Part shown: piece by piece, positions 23,350 through 34,464 of the stretch
Layout of the letters: each line of letters starts with the position of its first letter
How positions within the stretch are numbered: position 1 is the first letter of the stretch
Origin: Chimonanthus salicifolius
Taxonomy: Eukaryota > Streptophyta > Magnoliopsida > Laurales > Calycanthaceae
Assembly (NCBI GenBank): GCA_013350335.1
Contig: CM023539.1
Location: forward strand, 25,785,043-25,849,042
DNA: 64,000 bases
Direction: 5' to 3'
Program-made: the position numbers and the translations under genes
The notes under the pieces: model-generated
The model's input: the letters and a program-made list of their open reading frames with translations, nothing else
Told to the model about the DNA's origin: nothing
Database searches by the model: none

Positions 23350-23650
23350 ATTTACCAAGGGTGAAACTCATCCACAACGAAAAGAAAGCTGGTATGAGAT
23401 ACCGTTTCTATATTTCATAGAATTTACTTTAGTATCGATAGAATCCGGACTCTAAGTGGGCAAAGCGCGAGAAAACGCGGCTAACCTCAGTCTCATTTTC
23501 CTTATTCCAAAAGGGCAAAAACACACCTCCCCCTTTCAGTCTATCTATTCACCTCTTCTAGGGTTCTTCATCTTCCATTATCAATTCTTTCTTCTATGGT
23601 TTATCGTTATCTTCTCTTCTCTCTCTCTCTCTCTATCGCTCTCTCCGCCC
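23350..23650 (+). promoter_or_regulatory. Probable POL2 promoter and 5' leader start
   Basis: This is the only single-copy-looking sequence between the SIRE LTR and the copia element that precedes the POL2 start codon. It holds a GC-rich box, GCGCGAGAAAACGCGG (23465-23480), reminiscent of E2F-type sites in S-phase genes but not an exact consensus. A pyrimidine-rich CT microsatellite (23608-23645) follows, typical of plant 5' leaders. If the copia element is removed, this joins 28148-28235, also CT-rich, just before the ATG at 28236. The promoter role is inference. Confidence 0.5.
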
Positions 23651-23909
23651 TGTTAAGTATCAAGGACTTTGAATACTATAGTTCAAGATACTTGTGAAAA
23701 GTTGACATATATTTGAATAAAACCAGAGGCCTAGTTTAAATAGGCTTACAGAAACAAACTGAACAGAAAAACAGGAAAGCAATATCCCACGTCTAATAGT
23801 CCTAGACTAATGGGATTCTCCAAAGGAATAGGTCAAACATTAATCAAGTTCCCTGACAAATAATGATTATTAACAAAACAAATCAAAACTAACAGCTAAA
23901 TATCTAACA
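23651..23909 (-). repeat. 3' LTR of the 23.6-28.1 kb copia element
   Basis: 259 bp, TGTTAAG...ATCTAACA. It matches 27968-28147 over its first 180 bp with few differences. Confidence 0.92.
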
Positions 23910-23945
23910 CCCTCCCTTAAATTGAATGCTACTCAAGCAATTGGT

Positions 23946-25300
23946 TTACAAAGGAACTTGAACAGACTCCAAGCAGACCTCACACTTCACAAATGCTTCT
24001 AGCTTCAATGGTTTGGTTAATATATATGCGATATGCTCTTGACTTTGACAATACACCAGCTCAACAACTTCTTCTTTTGTATGGTCACGAAGAAAATGAA
24101 ACCTGACATCTATGTGTTTGCTTCTTCCATGCAACACTGGATTCTTGGAGAGTTTAATAGCTGAACTATTATCATAATAAATCAATGTAGGTCCTACCTA
24201 ATTGCAATGTAACTCTTTGAGAATTCTTCTTAATCAAACAACTTGAGAAGCACAAGAAGCAACTGCTATGAATTCAACTTCAGATGTGAATAAAGTGACA
24301 TCCTGCCGCTTCTTGGAGGACCATGAAACAACTCCTGAACTCAGAATAAAAACATGACCAGATGTACTCTTTCTATCTTCCAAATCCCCAGCATAATCAC
24401 TATCACTGAAACCAACTAATTGATTACCTTCTCCCTTCTTGTAAAATACACCATAATCAGCAGTACCTTTCAAGTACCGAAGCACTCTTTTTGTAGCTTG
24501 AAGATGATGTTTAGTTGGAGCTTCCATGAACCTGCTGATGAGACTAACCACAAATATCATGTTTGGTCGAGTGGCTGATAAGTACGTTAAGCTGCCAACA
24601 GTCTGTTTGTAATGAGTGTTGTCAACTCTTACTCCTTCTGCATCTCTTGTGAGCTTAAAACCTGGAACAATTGGATTTTGAACAGAATTGCAATCGGTCA
24701 TCTGAAACCTTTCTAAAACTTCTTGAGTATACTTCCTTTGGGCAATGAAAATTCTAGCTGGTGATTGTACCACCTCAATACCAAGAAAATAATGCATTTT
24801 TCCTAGATCAATCATATCAAATTCATCAATCATAGATTTTTTTAAACTCACCAAACATAGTTTCATTATTTCCAGTGAATATCAAATCATCTACATTCAG
24901 ACAAACAATCAGAAAGTTACATCCCTTTGCAGATTTGAAGAACAATGTATGCTCATTGGGACATTTTTGGAAACCTGTCTTTGAGAAGTAAGCATCTATA
25001 CGACTGTACCAAGCCTGAGGTACTTGTTTTAGTCCATATAGAGCCTTTTTCAGTCTATAAACTTTCTGCACATGACCTGGAGGATGATCAATGAAGACTT
25101 GCTCATTCAACTCACCATTAAGAAAAACAGATTTTACATCAAGCTGATAAATGGGCTAATAATTCTGTGCTGCAAGTGATACATACCACCAAACGAATGG
25201 TGTCATGCCTTGCAACAGGTGCAAAAACCTCAGCATAATCAACGCCATATTATTGTGTGTATCCCTTAGCCACCAACCAAGCCTTAAATTTGTCAACCTC
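23946..25300 (-). pseudogene. Copia reverse transcriptase and RNase H
   Basis: RT lies in the frames 24826-25110 (YRLKKALYGLKQVPQAWYSR, then VDDLIFTGN, the catalytic YVDD with Tyr replaced by Asn) and 24234-24866 (DLGKMHYFLGIEVVQ, SDSDYAGDLEDRKSTSGHVF). RNase H ends in 23946-24185 (YYDNSSAIKLSKNPVLHGRS, then ILTKPL). A stop at about 24232 and frameshifts near 24830 and 25150 break it. It would copy element RNA into DNA in a cytoplasmic particle; as written it cannot. Confidence 0.92.
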
Positions 25301-27073
25301 TCATTTCTCATTTAGCTTTGATTTGTAGATCCATTTAACAACAATGGTTTTTCCTCCTTCAGGAAGATTAGTTAACTCCCAGGTATCATTCTTTTCAATT
25401 GCTTCTATCTCTGCATCCATGGCTTTCCTCCATTTTAAATTCTTCCTAGCATCATTAAATACTATAGGATCACTATATAAAAATAGAGCAAGATGAGCAA
25501 TAGTTTCATCATCAGATAATTCATTCCCACTTACATAGTCTATCATCCAATAGGGTCTTTTCCTTGGACGTTGAGCATTTGAACTTGATGGTTCAGTTTC
25601 AACTAGCTCATTCGATGGAACATCTGACAAAGTGTCTCCAGGGGATTGTATTTCATGTTCAATCCCGCTTTCATCATTGGCATCTAAATCAACTGAAACA
25701 AATTTATTTCCTATGCTGCTCCAATCCCAGCTGCTATCTTCATCAAAAACAACGTCACAGCTGATGATTATTTTCTGAGTGAGTGGATTAAACAACCTAT
25801 ATGCTTTGGATTCTTCACTGACACCAAGTAACACGTATTTCACCCCTTTGCCATCAAGCTTGCTTCTCTTCTCATTAGGTACATGTGCGTAGGCCAAGCA
25901 TCCAAATATCCTGAAATGATCAACTGTTGGTTTGTGCCCTAGTCCATGCTTCCTCTGGTGTCATGTTCTTTACAGCAAGTGTGGGGCTTCTATTCAACAC
26001 ATGAACACTCCAGTTCACAGCTTCAGGCCAAAAGGTCTTTGGAATGTTCTTCCTTGCAATCATGCTTCGTACCATATTTAGGATCGTGCGATTTTTCCTC
26101 TCTGTCACACCGTTCTGCTGTGGTGTATAAGCGGCAGTAAGCTGTCTACAAATGCCATTCATCTCACACAAGTCAGTGAATTCATGTGAGGTGAATTCAC
26201 CTCCACGATCAGTACGAAAAACCTTTATGAATTTGCCAGTTTCTTTTTCAACGTGAGCTTGAAATCTTTTAAATGCAACAATAGCCTCAGACTTTTCTAC
26301 CAAAAAAATAAACCATGTTTTCAACTGTAATCATCAGTAAAGGTAATGAAATAACTTTTGTTGCTATTCGATGCTGAATTAATTGGCCTGCAGATGTCTA
26401 AATGGACTAGCTGCAATGTTTGTGTGGCTCTCCATGTGTTCTCTTTAGGAAATGAGTCATGATACTGCTTGCCAATGATGTAATCCTCACAAACCTTCGA
26501 AGAAGACTGAATTTGTGGAAGTCCTTTCACCATTTTCTTTTGCTGCAAGGTTTTTAGCCCGTTAAAGTTCAAGTGCCCATATCGATAGTGCCACAACCAT
26601 GTAGGATCTTGTACTATTGATTTGTGGCATGTTTGATCAGCGTGTTCAGTCTGAGTGTGCAATGGAAACATTCGATTTCCTGTCATCTTGACCTGTGCAA
26701 TCAAGCCCTTCTCTGGATGATAAAATTTAACAACAATATTTTTTAATGATGATGGCAAAACCCTTCTCTTGTAACTGACCAAGGATAATGAAGTTACTTT
26801 TGAGTGATGGAACATAAACACACCAGTAATGGTTTGCATACTATTACTCATCATAATTTTAACGTTACCCTTCCATATGACACAGATACTAGTATTATTT
26901 CCAAGCTTAATATTCTCTCTAAAAGTCTCATCTAAACCAGAGAATAAGACTTTGTTACCACTCATGTGATTTCTACAGCCAGAGTGTAGGTACCAAGTGT
27001 CACCTGATTGAATCTCCTTTTTGTCTATGCAGGCCATCAAAAGCATCTCTTCCTCGGTCTCAGCAAGATTCAT
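25301..27073 (-). pseudogene. Copia protease end, integrase and linker
   Basis: In 26321-27073 the protease site reads WYLHSGCRNHM, where the usual WYLDSGC Asp has become His. It is followed by the GAG-pre-integrase region (WLWHYRYGHLNFNGLKTL) and the first integrase Asp in VHLDICRPI. In 25920-26324 the second Asp (RTDRGGEF) and the Glu (NGVTERKNRT) are intact. 25301-25897 is the acidic linker into RT. A frame change near 26322 separates the parts. Confidence 0.9.
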
Positions 27074-27909
27074 CTTTGTCTCCTTGTCCTTTTCAGGGCA
27101 TTCATACTGAAAGTGGTCTAACTTGTGGCAATGATAGCATTCAACACTTGCTTTATCATATTGTGCTCCTTGATTAGAAGCACGTCCTTTGCCTCTTCCT
27201 CTTCCTCGTCCTCGAAATCCACCACGCCCTCTGCCCCTTTCAGGGGATGTCTCTCCATAAGTGGTGATTTTCAGGGCTTGTTCCTACACAACATGACTAG
27301 TCATCCGCTGCTCATGAACCACCAATGAGCTTTGCAACTCATAAATTGAAAGACTATCAATGTCATTTGATTCCTCAATGGAACATACCACATAATCAAA
27401 TTTTGGAATCATTGAGAGAAGGATTTTCTCAATGACTGCCACATCATCCAATTTTTCACCATGAATCTGCATTTTGTTTGCAACTGCCAGTGTTCTTGCA
27501 AAATAATCATTGACGGACTCTCCTCCCGTCATGTGGAGGATCTCAAACTCTTTGCGAAGAGCTTGAAGTTGTGCACGTTTCGCTCTTGCTGTACCTTGAT
27601 ATTTCTTCTTCATTGAGTCCCAAATGTCTTTAGCAGTATCCTTTTGAGGATGGTTTCCAGGATGGCATGATCGATCACCTGGAACAGGTAATTCTTTGCC
27701 TTCAAGTCCTTCAGCTTCTGATCCTCCAAAATCTTGGTCTATGCATCAACCAATGTTGTTCCTTCTATTGGTTCAGCAATACCATTCTCCACAAGATTTC
27801 AGTACTCTTTGGATCTCAGAAAGTTTTCCATCAGCATACTCCAATGGTCATAATGGCCATCAAAGCGAGGGATTATTGGTTGCATGAAGCTATTGTTCTC
27901 TGACGCCAT
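27074..27909 (-). pseudogene. Copia gag with zinc knuckle
   Basis: The start is ATG at 27909 (MASENNSFMQPIIPRFDGHY). A UBN2-type gag core lies in 27284-27613 (LRKEFEILHMTGGESVNDYF). A complete CCHC knuckle, CYHCHKLDHFQYEC, is readable near 27110-27150, after a Gly/Arg-rich stretch (27180-27250). Stops near 27270 and 27735 and a shift near 27640 break it. Confidence 0.88.
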
Positions 27910-27953
27910 TTGATATGGTTGCTGCTACCTTGATGATCAAGCCCCTTGATCGA

Positions 27954-27965
27954 GCTCTGATGCCA
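27954..27965 (-). other. Primer-binding site of the copia element
   Basis: The reverse complement reads TGGCATCAGAGC, one mismatch to the initiator-Met site, 2 bp from the LTR boundary at 27968. Confidence 0.88.
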
Positions 27966-27967
27966 GA

Positions 27968-28147
27968 TGTTAAGTATCAAGGACTTTGAATACTATAGTG
28001 CAAGATACTTGTGAAAACTTAACATATATTTGAATAAAACCAGAGGCCTAGTTTAAATAGGCTTACATAAACAAACTAAATAGAAAAAGAAGAACATCAA
28101 TATCCCACACGGGCCTAGACTAATGAGATTTTCAAAGGAATGGGTCA
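27968..28147 (-). repeat. 5' LTR of the copia element, outer end missing
   Basis: It starts TGTTAAGTATC and matches the left LTR until about GGGTCA at 28147. The last 75 bp or so (U3 end) are absent, and host-like CT-rich sequence follows. Confidence 0.85.
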
Positions 28148-28235
28148 ACCACTCACACCCCCTCTCGCTCTCTTACACCCACAGTTTTCTGTGTATGCGG
28201 TTGGATTACGTCAGGTCTGTTTGAGAAAGTTGACG

Positions 28236-28400
28236 ATGAACACTGAAGGCAGACGTCGAGATCGCAGTGGCATTTGGAGAAAGAATGTCTCGAAGCACAA
28301 GTTCATCCGCACTGCCGAGGAAGAGCTTGAATCCAAGTTTGGGTTCGATCTCTTCACCGAGGGTGAAAAGAGGCTCGGATGGCTCCTTACTTTCTCATCT
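28236..28400 (+). pseudogene. POL2: POL2 exon 1
   Basis: ATG at 28236, 55 codons, ending at a perfect donor (TCATCT|GTAAGT). The sequence AEEELESKFGFDLFTEGEKR and then LGWLLTF is the conserved plant Pol epsilon N-terminus. This exon is undamaged. The start was chosen because the preceding sequence is CT-rich leader with no other in-frame ATG giving a longer match. Confidence 0.9.
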
Positions 28401-29732
28401 GTAAGTCACTTCATCTCTGTCATACAAGCGCACAAACAAGGACATTCTGTTTTTCCTATTTGTTTTTTTTTTTTTTCCCCTCTTCTTTCAATAAAATTAA
28501 ACATTATTTCGCTACTTCTGTAATGTTACTTGAACCAAAAAGAATTGATCATGAATGACATTTTAAATTGAAGAATTATTTGCTAGCCTTGTAAATATAG
28601 ACAACGCTGGAAAGGAGGGAGGGGGTTTGCACAGGTTTTGCCCATAGTCGCAAGATGGCAAATTCATTTCGGGCTACAAGTCATTGAATTTTTTCTACTG
28701 GGCGACAATCTTCCTCAGACTCCCATGTGGGACCACCAGGGTCTGAAATGATACTCTCTTCTTCTTAGTTCTCACACCCATCTACTCCCGTGAATTGTAT
28801 CCATACAAATTTGAAACTCATTTGGAGTTAATTTAACTTTTGGATTTAAAATCCATCCAAAATTGACCTCCTTTTGAATGTTGATCTTTTGGACTCTTAA
28901 AAATCATGACTTTTCAAATTCAATGGACCTGATTTTCTATGAGAAGCATCATCCTAAACCCATCCCCATGCATTGGACCCCACTCTGTGGGCCCCACAAG
29001 ATCAGGGATGACGTTGCTCGAGGATGACATCACCCATGAGAAACTGATTACAAATTACTTCTTATCTCATTAGGTCAGTTACATATTTCAGCATTCAATG
29101 GACAGACTCTGTCACGTGGGCCAATTATCTGGTCTTTTCATCAATTGTATCAGTTCAAAAAATTGCATACAGGCTGGGTGACGATTTTTTTGTAAACGAT
29201 CAAATTTGGCAAGTGCAACTTGCTCATCAATTGTTAACAACCAATGAGAGTAGCTACTGTTTGACATCTGTCATATTGTGAACAAATAAAAAACACATCC
29301 TACATGCACAAGTGCAGAAGTCCTCATCTTGTATTTAAGTGGGCTGTCCTATGGAATTTATTGGTTTAGGATAACAGGATTCTCATGCTTGGCTATTAGC
29401 ACTTTTCTGCTTGCTCCACTAACTGTACAAGTGGTTCCCATTTAGTCTTATTTGATGGTGCGCTTCAAGTGTGCATATGCCTAGGTGTGCCTAAGTGCAA
29501 GGTGAGGCACTAGGCTTCCTTGTTAACTAGGAATGTGGACCAAACTACAAGCTAGCTACTTATGATTTTAGTTAGGGTAAAATTTTGGTATTTGATAAGC
29601 AGTTGGTCCATGGGGAATAATTTCTCTAGTCCAATTATGATTGCCAATCTATGGATAAATGGATTTGATGACGATCTTAATGATGAGTTTGATATATATA
29701 TATGGATTTGATGACGATCTTAATGATGAGTT

Positions 29733-29788
<56 letters not shown>

Positions 29789-29963
29789 TCATTGGATTTT
29801 GCTTTTCTTTTAGAGCAATTTAATTTTTTGTTTTTATTATTTGTTGTTGGAAATTGTGCAAGAACATCACTGCTTCCCAATTTACATGTACTCTGATTGT
29901 CAGGCTGAAGATGAATTGATACTACTCATGTTAATTAAAATATTCCCTTGTTTTTGGTTGCCG
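28401..29963 (+). other. POL2 intron 1
   Basis: It runs from a GTAAGT donor to a damaged acceptor (TTGCCG where TTGCAG is expected). It contains no recognised gene. A T-tract lies at 28466-28477 and an AT microsatellite near its 3' end. Confidence 0.7.
29660..29786. repeat. 43-bp tandem duplication plus (AT)n microsatellite
   Basis: The unit starting TGGATTTGATGACGATCTTA occurs at 29660 and again at 29703. It is followed by an uninterrupted AT run to 29786. The open frames that cross it (poly Ile-Tyr) are artefacts. Confidence 0.9.
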
Positions 29964-30027
29964 TCATCATGGGAGGATCAAGAAAACAATGGACTACAGT
30001 TGTATAGATCTTTGCTTTGTTTCTCAG
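29964..30027 (+). pseudogene. POL2: POL2 exon 2, frameshifted
   Basis: SSWEDQENNG in one frame continues as YSCIDLCFVSQ in another. The exon is 64 bp where 66 bp is expected from the plant protein, so a net 2-bp loss breaks the frame near 29994. The acceptor dinucleotide is CG instead of AG. The donor (CAG|GTGAAA) is acceptable. Confidence 0.8.
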
Positions 30028-30049
30028 GTGAAAAAACATCTTTATGTTT

Positions 30050-31300
30050 CTTTTAGTTTTTTTTTTAATGATGGATCAAAGTTTTTGATGCTGATAATGT
30101 TTTTTTTATTTTTTTGAAAAGATGTCAACTTTTTATTGGAAACTACAAAAAGAGGTATGAGTCGAAACAAAAAGATAACTATAAGAGATAAGATTCCACT
30201 CCCATGCAAGAGCATCATGTTTTTGTTCACCTTGCGGAGGGCATAAAAAAAGAAGTCAGCTCACTGGCAGGTTAACAATCTCTTACGTCTCATCCCCATG
30301 CACCAAGGGAGGAGGGTACCTCCTAGATGCCCTTGGTACGACACAGCGAGGAAAATATCCATTTTGTAGACTGTCTGAACCTAACAAGGAGAGCTAGAAT
30401 GTCAACCTCAACTACCATAAGTGGTTTTGTAAGCTGAGAAAGAAAAACTACAACGGAAAGCATGCCCTGCACCATGAAAATTGCATTGATTCTAGCCTTT
30501 GACTGGGACAATCCATTGCTCTACCATCAACATTAAGTTTGAATAATCCTGGTGGTGGACATGGTATATTACAATAGATGGACGCTTCCATCTATTGTAG
30601 GATAAGAAGGACGTGGTATATCATCAATCATAAGTAGCCAATCCCTATCCATTAATTTGAAATGCACCTCATTGACTGTGCTAGCAAGCATCTTGCATAT
30701 AGCATGACTAAGAACTGGCTTAAAATGTCTACTATCTTTGGTTTGCCCAAAACATAAATATTTCTTTCTTTCTAGATTTTCCAATTCATTGTGATAGACA
30801 TGTTTTTCCACAAAATGTACACCCTTCACTTCACCCCAAGCTGAGAACAAATCAATGACTGAAGCTGGAATAGTCCTTGACACCCCAAACTATTAGTGTA
30901 ATCTAATGGTTAAGAAGTGAATAGATTCAACATCTTGAAGCCATACTGGAATTTTCTTTTGAAAGCTGGGAGTAAATGCATGCACCTTTTATGGTGCTCA
31001 TTCTGCACCTCTGATAATGAATCGAGTTCCAAGATCTCTACAATGAATACCACAGACAAGTTCTAAACGAGAAGACACTGTGAAATTGCCTGTCCATATT
31101 CTCCTAATATGTAGGAGACCGGATTGAAATAAGTATTTCAGGCATTTGCAAGAACTGACTTGCCTGTCATCACTCAAAGCGTGCCTAAAAATTGGTCACC
31201 GCTCCATTTCAAAAGAAAAGAAATTGGTCACCGCTATGGATAGAGGATCTTTCAGTTGCAGACAAATGCATCTGGATTAGCAGTGAGGTTTAACAATATT
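30050..31300 (-). mobile_element. Degenerate LINE remnant in POL2 intron 2
   Basis: Two T-rich tracts on the + strand (30056-30066, 30098-30116) would be the poly(A) tail of a - strand element. Upstream of it (30440-30560) is PPPGLFKLNVDG, the start of the RNase H domain common in plant LINEs, followed after a frameshift by INAIFMVQGMLSVVVFLSQ. The 104-codon frame at 30569-30883 would be the region between RT and RNase H. No reverse transcriptase core is seen and no target duplication was found. Boundaries are approximate. Confidence 0.5.
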
Positions 31301-31587
31301 TGGAAATGGACTTCCAGTGGTGAAACATTAGCTCAACTATTCCAGTATTAACTTTGTTTCTTGCCCCACTTTGAATTTGACATTTAGACTGTACTTTTTC
31401 TAGATGTGGAACATGGTCCTCCAGAATGTAGAAGCAGAGCTTGTACCGTTTGGGGCTGTCCAACCTTATTTTGTTATTGGGATACTTTTAAGACAATTTA
31501 ATTTGTTGTTCATGGTTATTTGCTTCCTTTATCACATCTTAATGGTTTAATGATTTGTCATCTACTTAAACGGCCTTTTTGTTTCAG

Positions 31588-31647
31588 GATGGGTCTATTT
31601 TCAAATCAAAATACAAGTTCTCACCTTATTTCTATGCTGCTACTAAG
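31588..31647 (+). pseudogene. POL2: POL2 exon 3
   Basis: Acceptor TTTCAG|GATGGG and twenty codons, DGSIFKSKYKFSPYFYAATK, a very conserved Pol epsilon segment. The donor is AAG|GCAAGT, a GC donor with otherwise perfect consensus, so probably a natural GC-AG intron. Undamaged. Confidence 0.9.
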
Positions 31648-31763
31648 GCAAGTTACAAGTTACTTGAATATTAGTTCTTTAGCTTATTCTATTTTGTGCC
31701 ATTTAATTTGGACTTTTGACCAACATTCCTTTCTTTGATCTGGTTTCTCTATTCTTATTGCAG

Positions 31764-31859
31764 GAGAAAATGGAAATGGATGTCAAAGCTTATCTTAGAC
31801 GGCGATATGAGGGACAGATCTCTGAGATAGAAATTGTGGAAAAAGAGGATCTAGATCTA
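31764..31859 (+). pseudogene. POL2: POL2 exon 4
   Basis: Acceptor TTGCAG|GAGAAA, 32 codons including EKMEMDVKAYLRRRYEGQIS and ending VEKEDLDL, then a GTTTGC donor. Undamaged. It is the last N-terminal exon I can find. Confidence 0.9.
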
Positions 31860-32280
31860 GTTTGCTATCTTGCTCTTTATTCAACAAATCTTAACTTCAT
31901 GTTATTTGGCTGTCCTTTGTCAATCAATTTTTGTTTTGCCATAAATAGAGTGCTGCTTATCGTATTTTGAATTATTGATCTATTATGCTAATAAAATGGT
32001 GTTTTTTGTCCATCATGATAAAGTTTCATATTGCATACATAATTGATTCATAGGCATACTCAGTTGCATATATCATATGGAAGTACATGTGTATGCAAAT
32101 ACTTAGGAATGTGTATATTTATGAATATGTGTTTTAGAAACTACAGCAAAATTTGTAACATATTCTTTTGTCCTGTCTGTTTGTGCTGATTTCAACTATT
32201 CATATGTTTGTTAGAAGATCATGGTCATACCACATATTATGTGTAAACTAGGATCATGCTCACAGATTGGTGTGTTCTTG
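31860..32280 (+). other. Start of POL2 intron 4
   Basis: AT-rich sequence with no recognised feature. The expected next exon (continuing after DLDL) is not found here or further right. Confidence 0.5.
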
Positions 32281-34414
32281 ATGTAGCACGTGTGATGCGG
32301 AGCAATACATAGCAGTTGCTTATTTGTTTTTTAGTTTAGTAATTTCTATTTTTATGTAATTGCTTTATTTGATTGAGGGTAGTTTAGTAATAGTTTCCTT
32401 CTATTTTATTTTTAGTAATGCAAAGTTTATAAAGCCTTGTAGCCTTTTATGGCATTCCAACGATTTGATGAATGAAATAAAGATTTACCTTTGCCTCTTG
32501 CGCATGGTTGTGGTGGTGTGAATCCACGGACATTGGCGTGAAGCCCTCCAGGTACTGCTCCTACCTTTCTCCTTTTCTCTTTTTCCTCTTTCAGCTTCCT
32601 ACCAAACCATAAATCCATCTCCTTGCTGCCCCTTATTGCTGTTACCTTTCCAGATCCTTCCCAAGTCCTTCTTTAGCCCATACAGCCCTTGCTGCCCCTT
32701 TCCCAAGCCAACCTTTAACCATACAGTCATCATACTGCTGTCCCAAGACCTTTGAACCCCTCCCTTAACCCATACAGCCTTGCTGTACCATTAACCCCAT
32801 CTACTGCCATCGCCATTCCCCTCCAAAGCCACTACCCTGTGTCGCCACTTCCTAAAATCCCTTCCTTTGCCTTCGTTTCACCCAAACACGTACCCCTTTT
32901 ACTGCCGTTACCTCCAAAGTCCTTCTCCTAGCTTCCGCGATCCCTTTGTTCTTCCTCTCTCCCATCCTTTGCCTTTTGTTTTAAATTCCATTCGTACCCC
33001 ATCTTTTAATTCCATAAGTTCCCTTTTCCTTACCACCGTGACCCATCTTTACCCTAAGCCTATCTTTCTTTTAGTTCCATCCATATCCCCCTTTGATCCC
33101 ATTGAAACCCAGTATCATTAATTCATGTGCCCATTCAATTCATTTAATACATTACCTTTGAAGTCCATTATTCTCATTAACACATTATATTCATAGAATT
33201 GGCATGATTGTATTTGGTAAATTTATATTATTTAATTGCATATATTAATTTGAATTTAGTTTCAGCCCATTGTAGATTTATGGTGCATTATTTTCATCCT
33301 TTTTAATCTTTAGGGATCACATTTAGGCAGTTAGGGTTACCCTATTTGTCTTGTCATGCGTCAACGTGTGCACATGCTCTTAGGGCAGCCAACTAAATAA
33401 GGAAAGCGGAACTTTCCCTTCACAGCAGCCGCATATGCAGGCATCTTTCCGTCACTTTCTCCTTTTCTTCTTCTTTCTTTTCTTTCTTCACCGCACCTGC
33501 ACAACACCGACGATGCCGACTGAAGCTACGAAGGTGCCGATGATCCCGACGATTCAGGCAGCTCTTTCTATCTTTTCTCCTTTTTTTTTCTTCTCCTTTC
33601 TTTATTTATTTTCGTTCCTATTTTTAGTGTTTAGGGTATGTATATAAATACCCCTTCTTGTAGATTGTAATGGAGACGATTGATTAATGAAATAGATTGA
33701 GTTTCGTTTCAAGATTTTGTTCTTGCATTGTTTGTTTTGATTTTCTTCATGGGTTTTCGCTGTCGCCGGAGTTCGACAGCCCCTTGAAGTCTCTTTGTCT
33801 TTCTTTGCTGTTAGCAAGAAGTCTGACCACCTGCCGGACGAGACGCACCCAGCCAACACTTGGCTGCTCCCTACTACGTCCGTCTCTGCTTCAGATCTTG
33901 AAGCCACACTGTTGTTTGGGCTTCCCAAACAGCCATACCTATTCTAGGTATTGCTGCCATTATCTCATTCTTCCTTCACCTCATGTTCTTAACCTCTTCC
34001 ATTCAGCCACTCACCACACCATCTTCTTCTCTCCAATCAGTCATGCCTAACCATACCCTTCACCATCGTCACTCCATACAGATCTTGCCCTGCCTACCCT
34101 GCTTAGCCAATATACTTGCAACCATCACCGTGTCATCCTCTCCCATCATCCAATCCAAACACCCAGCCTTGTACCTTTCTTATTAGTTGTCCTTTCAAAC
34201 CCCATAAACCCAAAACCAGGCCATCCACATTTCTTCATCCTCCTCTACACCAACGCCTAATACCTTTCACTTTACCTTTGTTTTTTGACCTTTTTGTTTA
34301 TTTAATTTTTTTCCTGTCAATCCACCTAAGTTCATTAAGTTAGCATTCACTATATTACCAGTCCCCATTCACCCAGCCATTAGCGTTAGTTAACCCGATC
34401 CCCGCTGTGTCAAG
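32281..34414 (+). other. Probable LTR and leader of a gypsy element
   Basis: It lies directly upstream of a primer-binding-like site and a gypsy gag. There are two TATA-like starts followed by polyadenylation-like AATGAAATA segments, TTTATAAAGCCTTGTAG (32427) and TATATAAATACC (33638). This suggests either one long LTR or two partial LTRs in tandem. C-rich, pyrimidine-biased stretches (32620-33100, 33960-34340) look like leader. I could not fix the LTR ends. No gene is supported here. Confidence 0.4.
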
Positions 34415-34428
34415 TGGTTAACAGAGCC
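34415..34428 (+). other. Degraded primer-binding site
   Basis: TGGTTAACAGAGCC resembles TGGTATCAGAGCC. It lies 37 bp upstream of a poly(A) stretch and the gag start, where a gypsy primer site is expected. Confidence 0.55.
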
Positions 34429-34464
34429 TCGATTCAAAAAAAAAAAAAAAGAGAAAAAAAATTC

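Larger units (their letters stand above)
23651..28147 (-). mobile_element. Ty1/copia element in the POL2 leader
   Basis: LTRs at 23651-23909 and 27968-28147 share TGTTAAGTATCAAGGACTTT. The right copy lacks about 75 bp at its outer end, so no target duplication can be checked. The primer site is at 27954-27965. A polypurine tract (AATTTAAGGGAGGG on the - strand) lies at 23910-23923. Gag-pol order is gag, protease, integrase, RT, RNase H, which defines copia. All domains are recognisable but are split by stops and frameshifts. The clade was not determined. Confidence 0.92.

Noticed and set aside
29677..29896. Ile-Tyr repeat proteins
   Set aside because: Translations of the (AT)n microsatellite.
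28236..31859. A functional short POL2-like gene of four exons
   Set aside because: Exon 2 is frameshifted and its acceptor lost. No transcript end or stop in a sensible place is seen, and the C-terminal exon survives downstream as a remnant.
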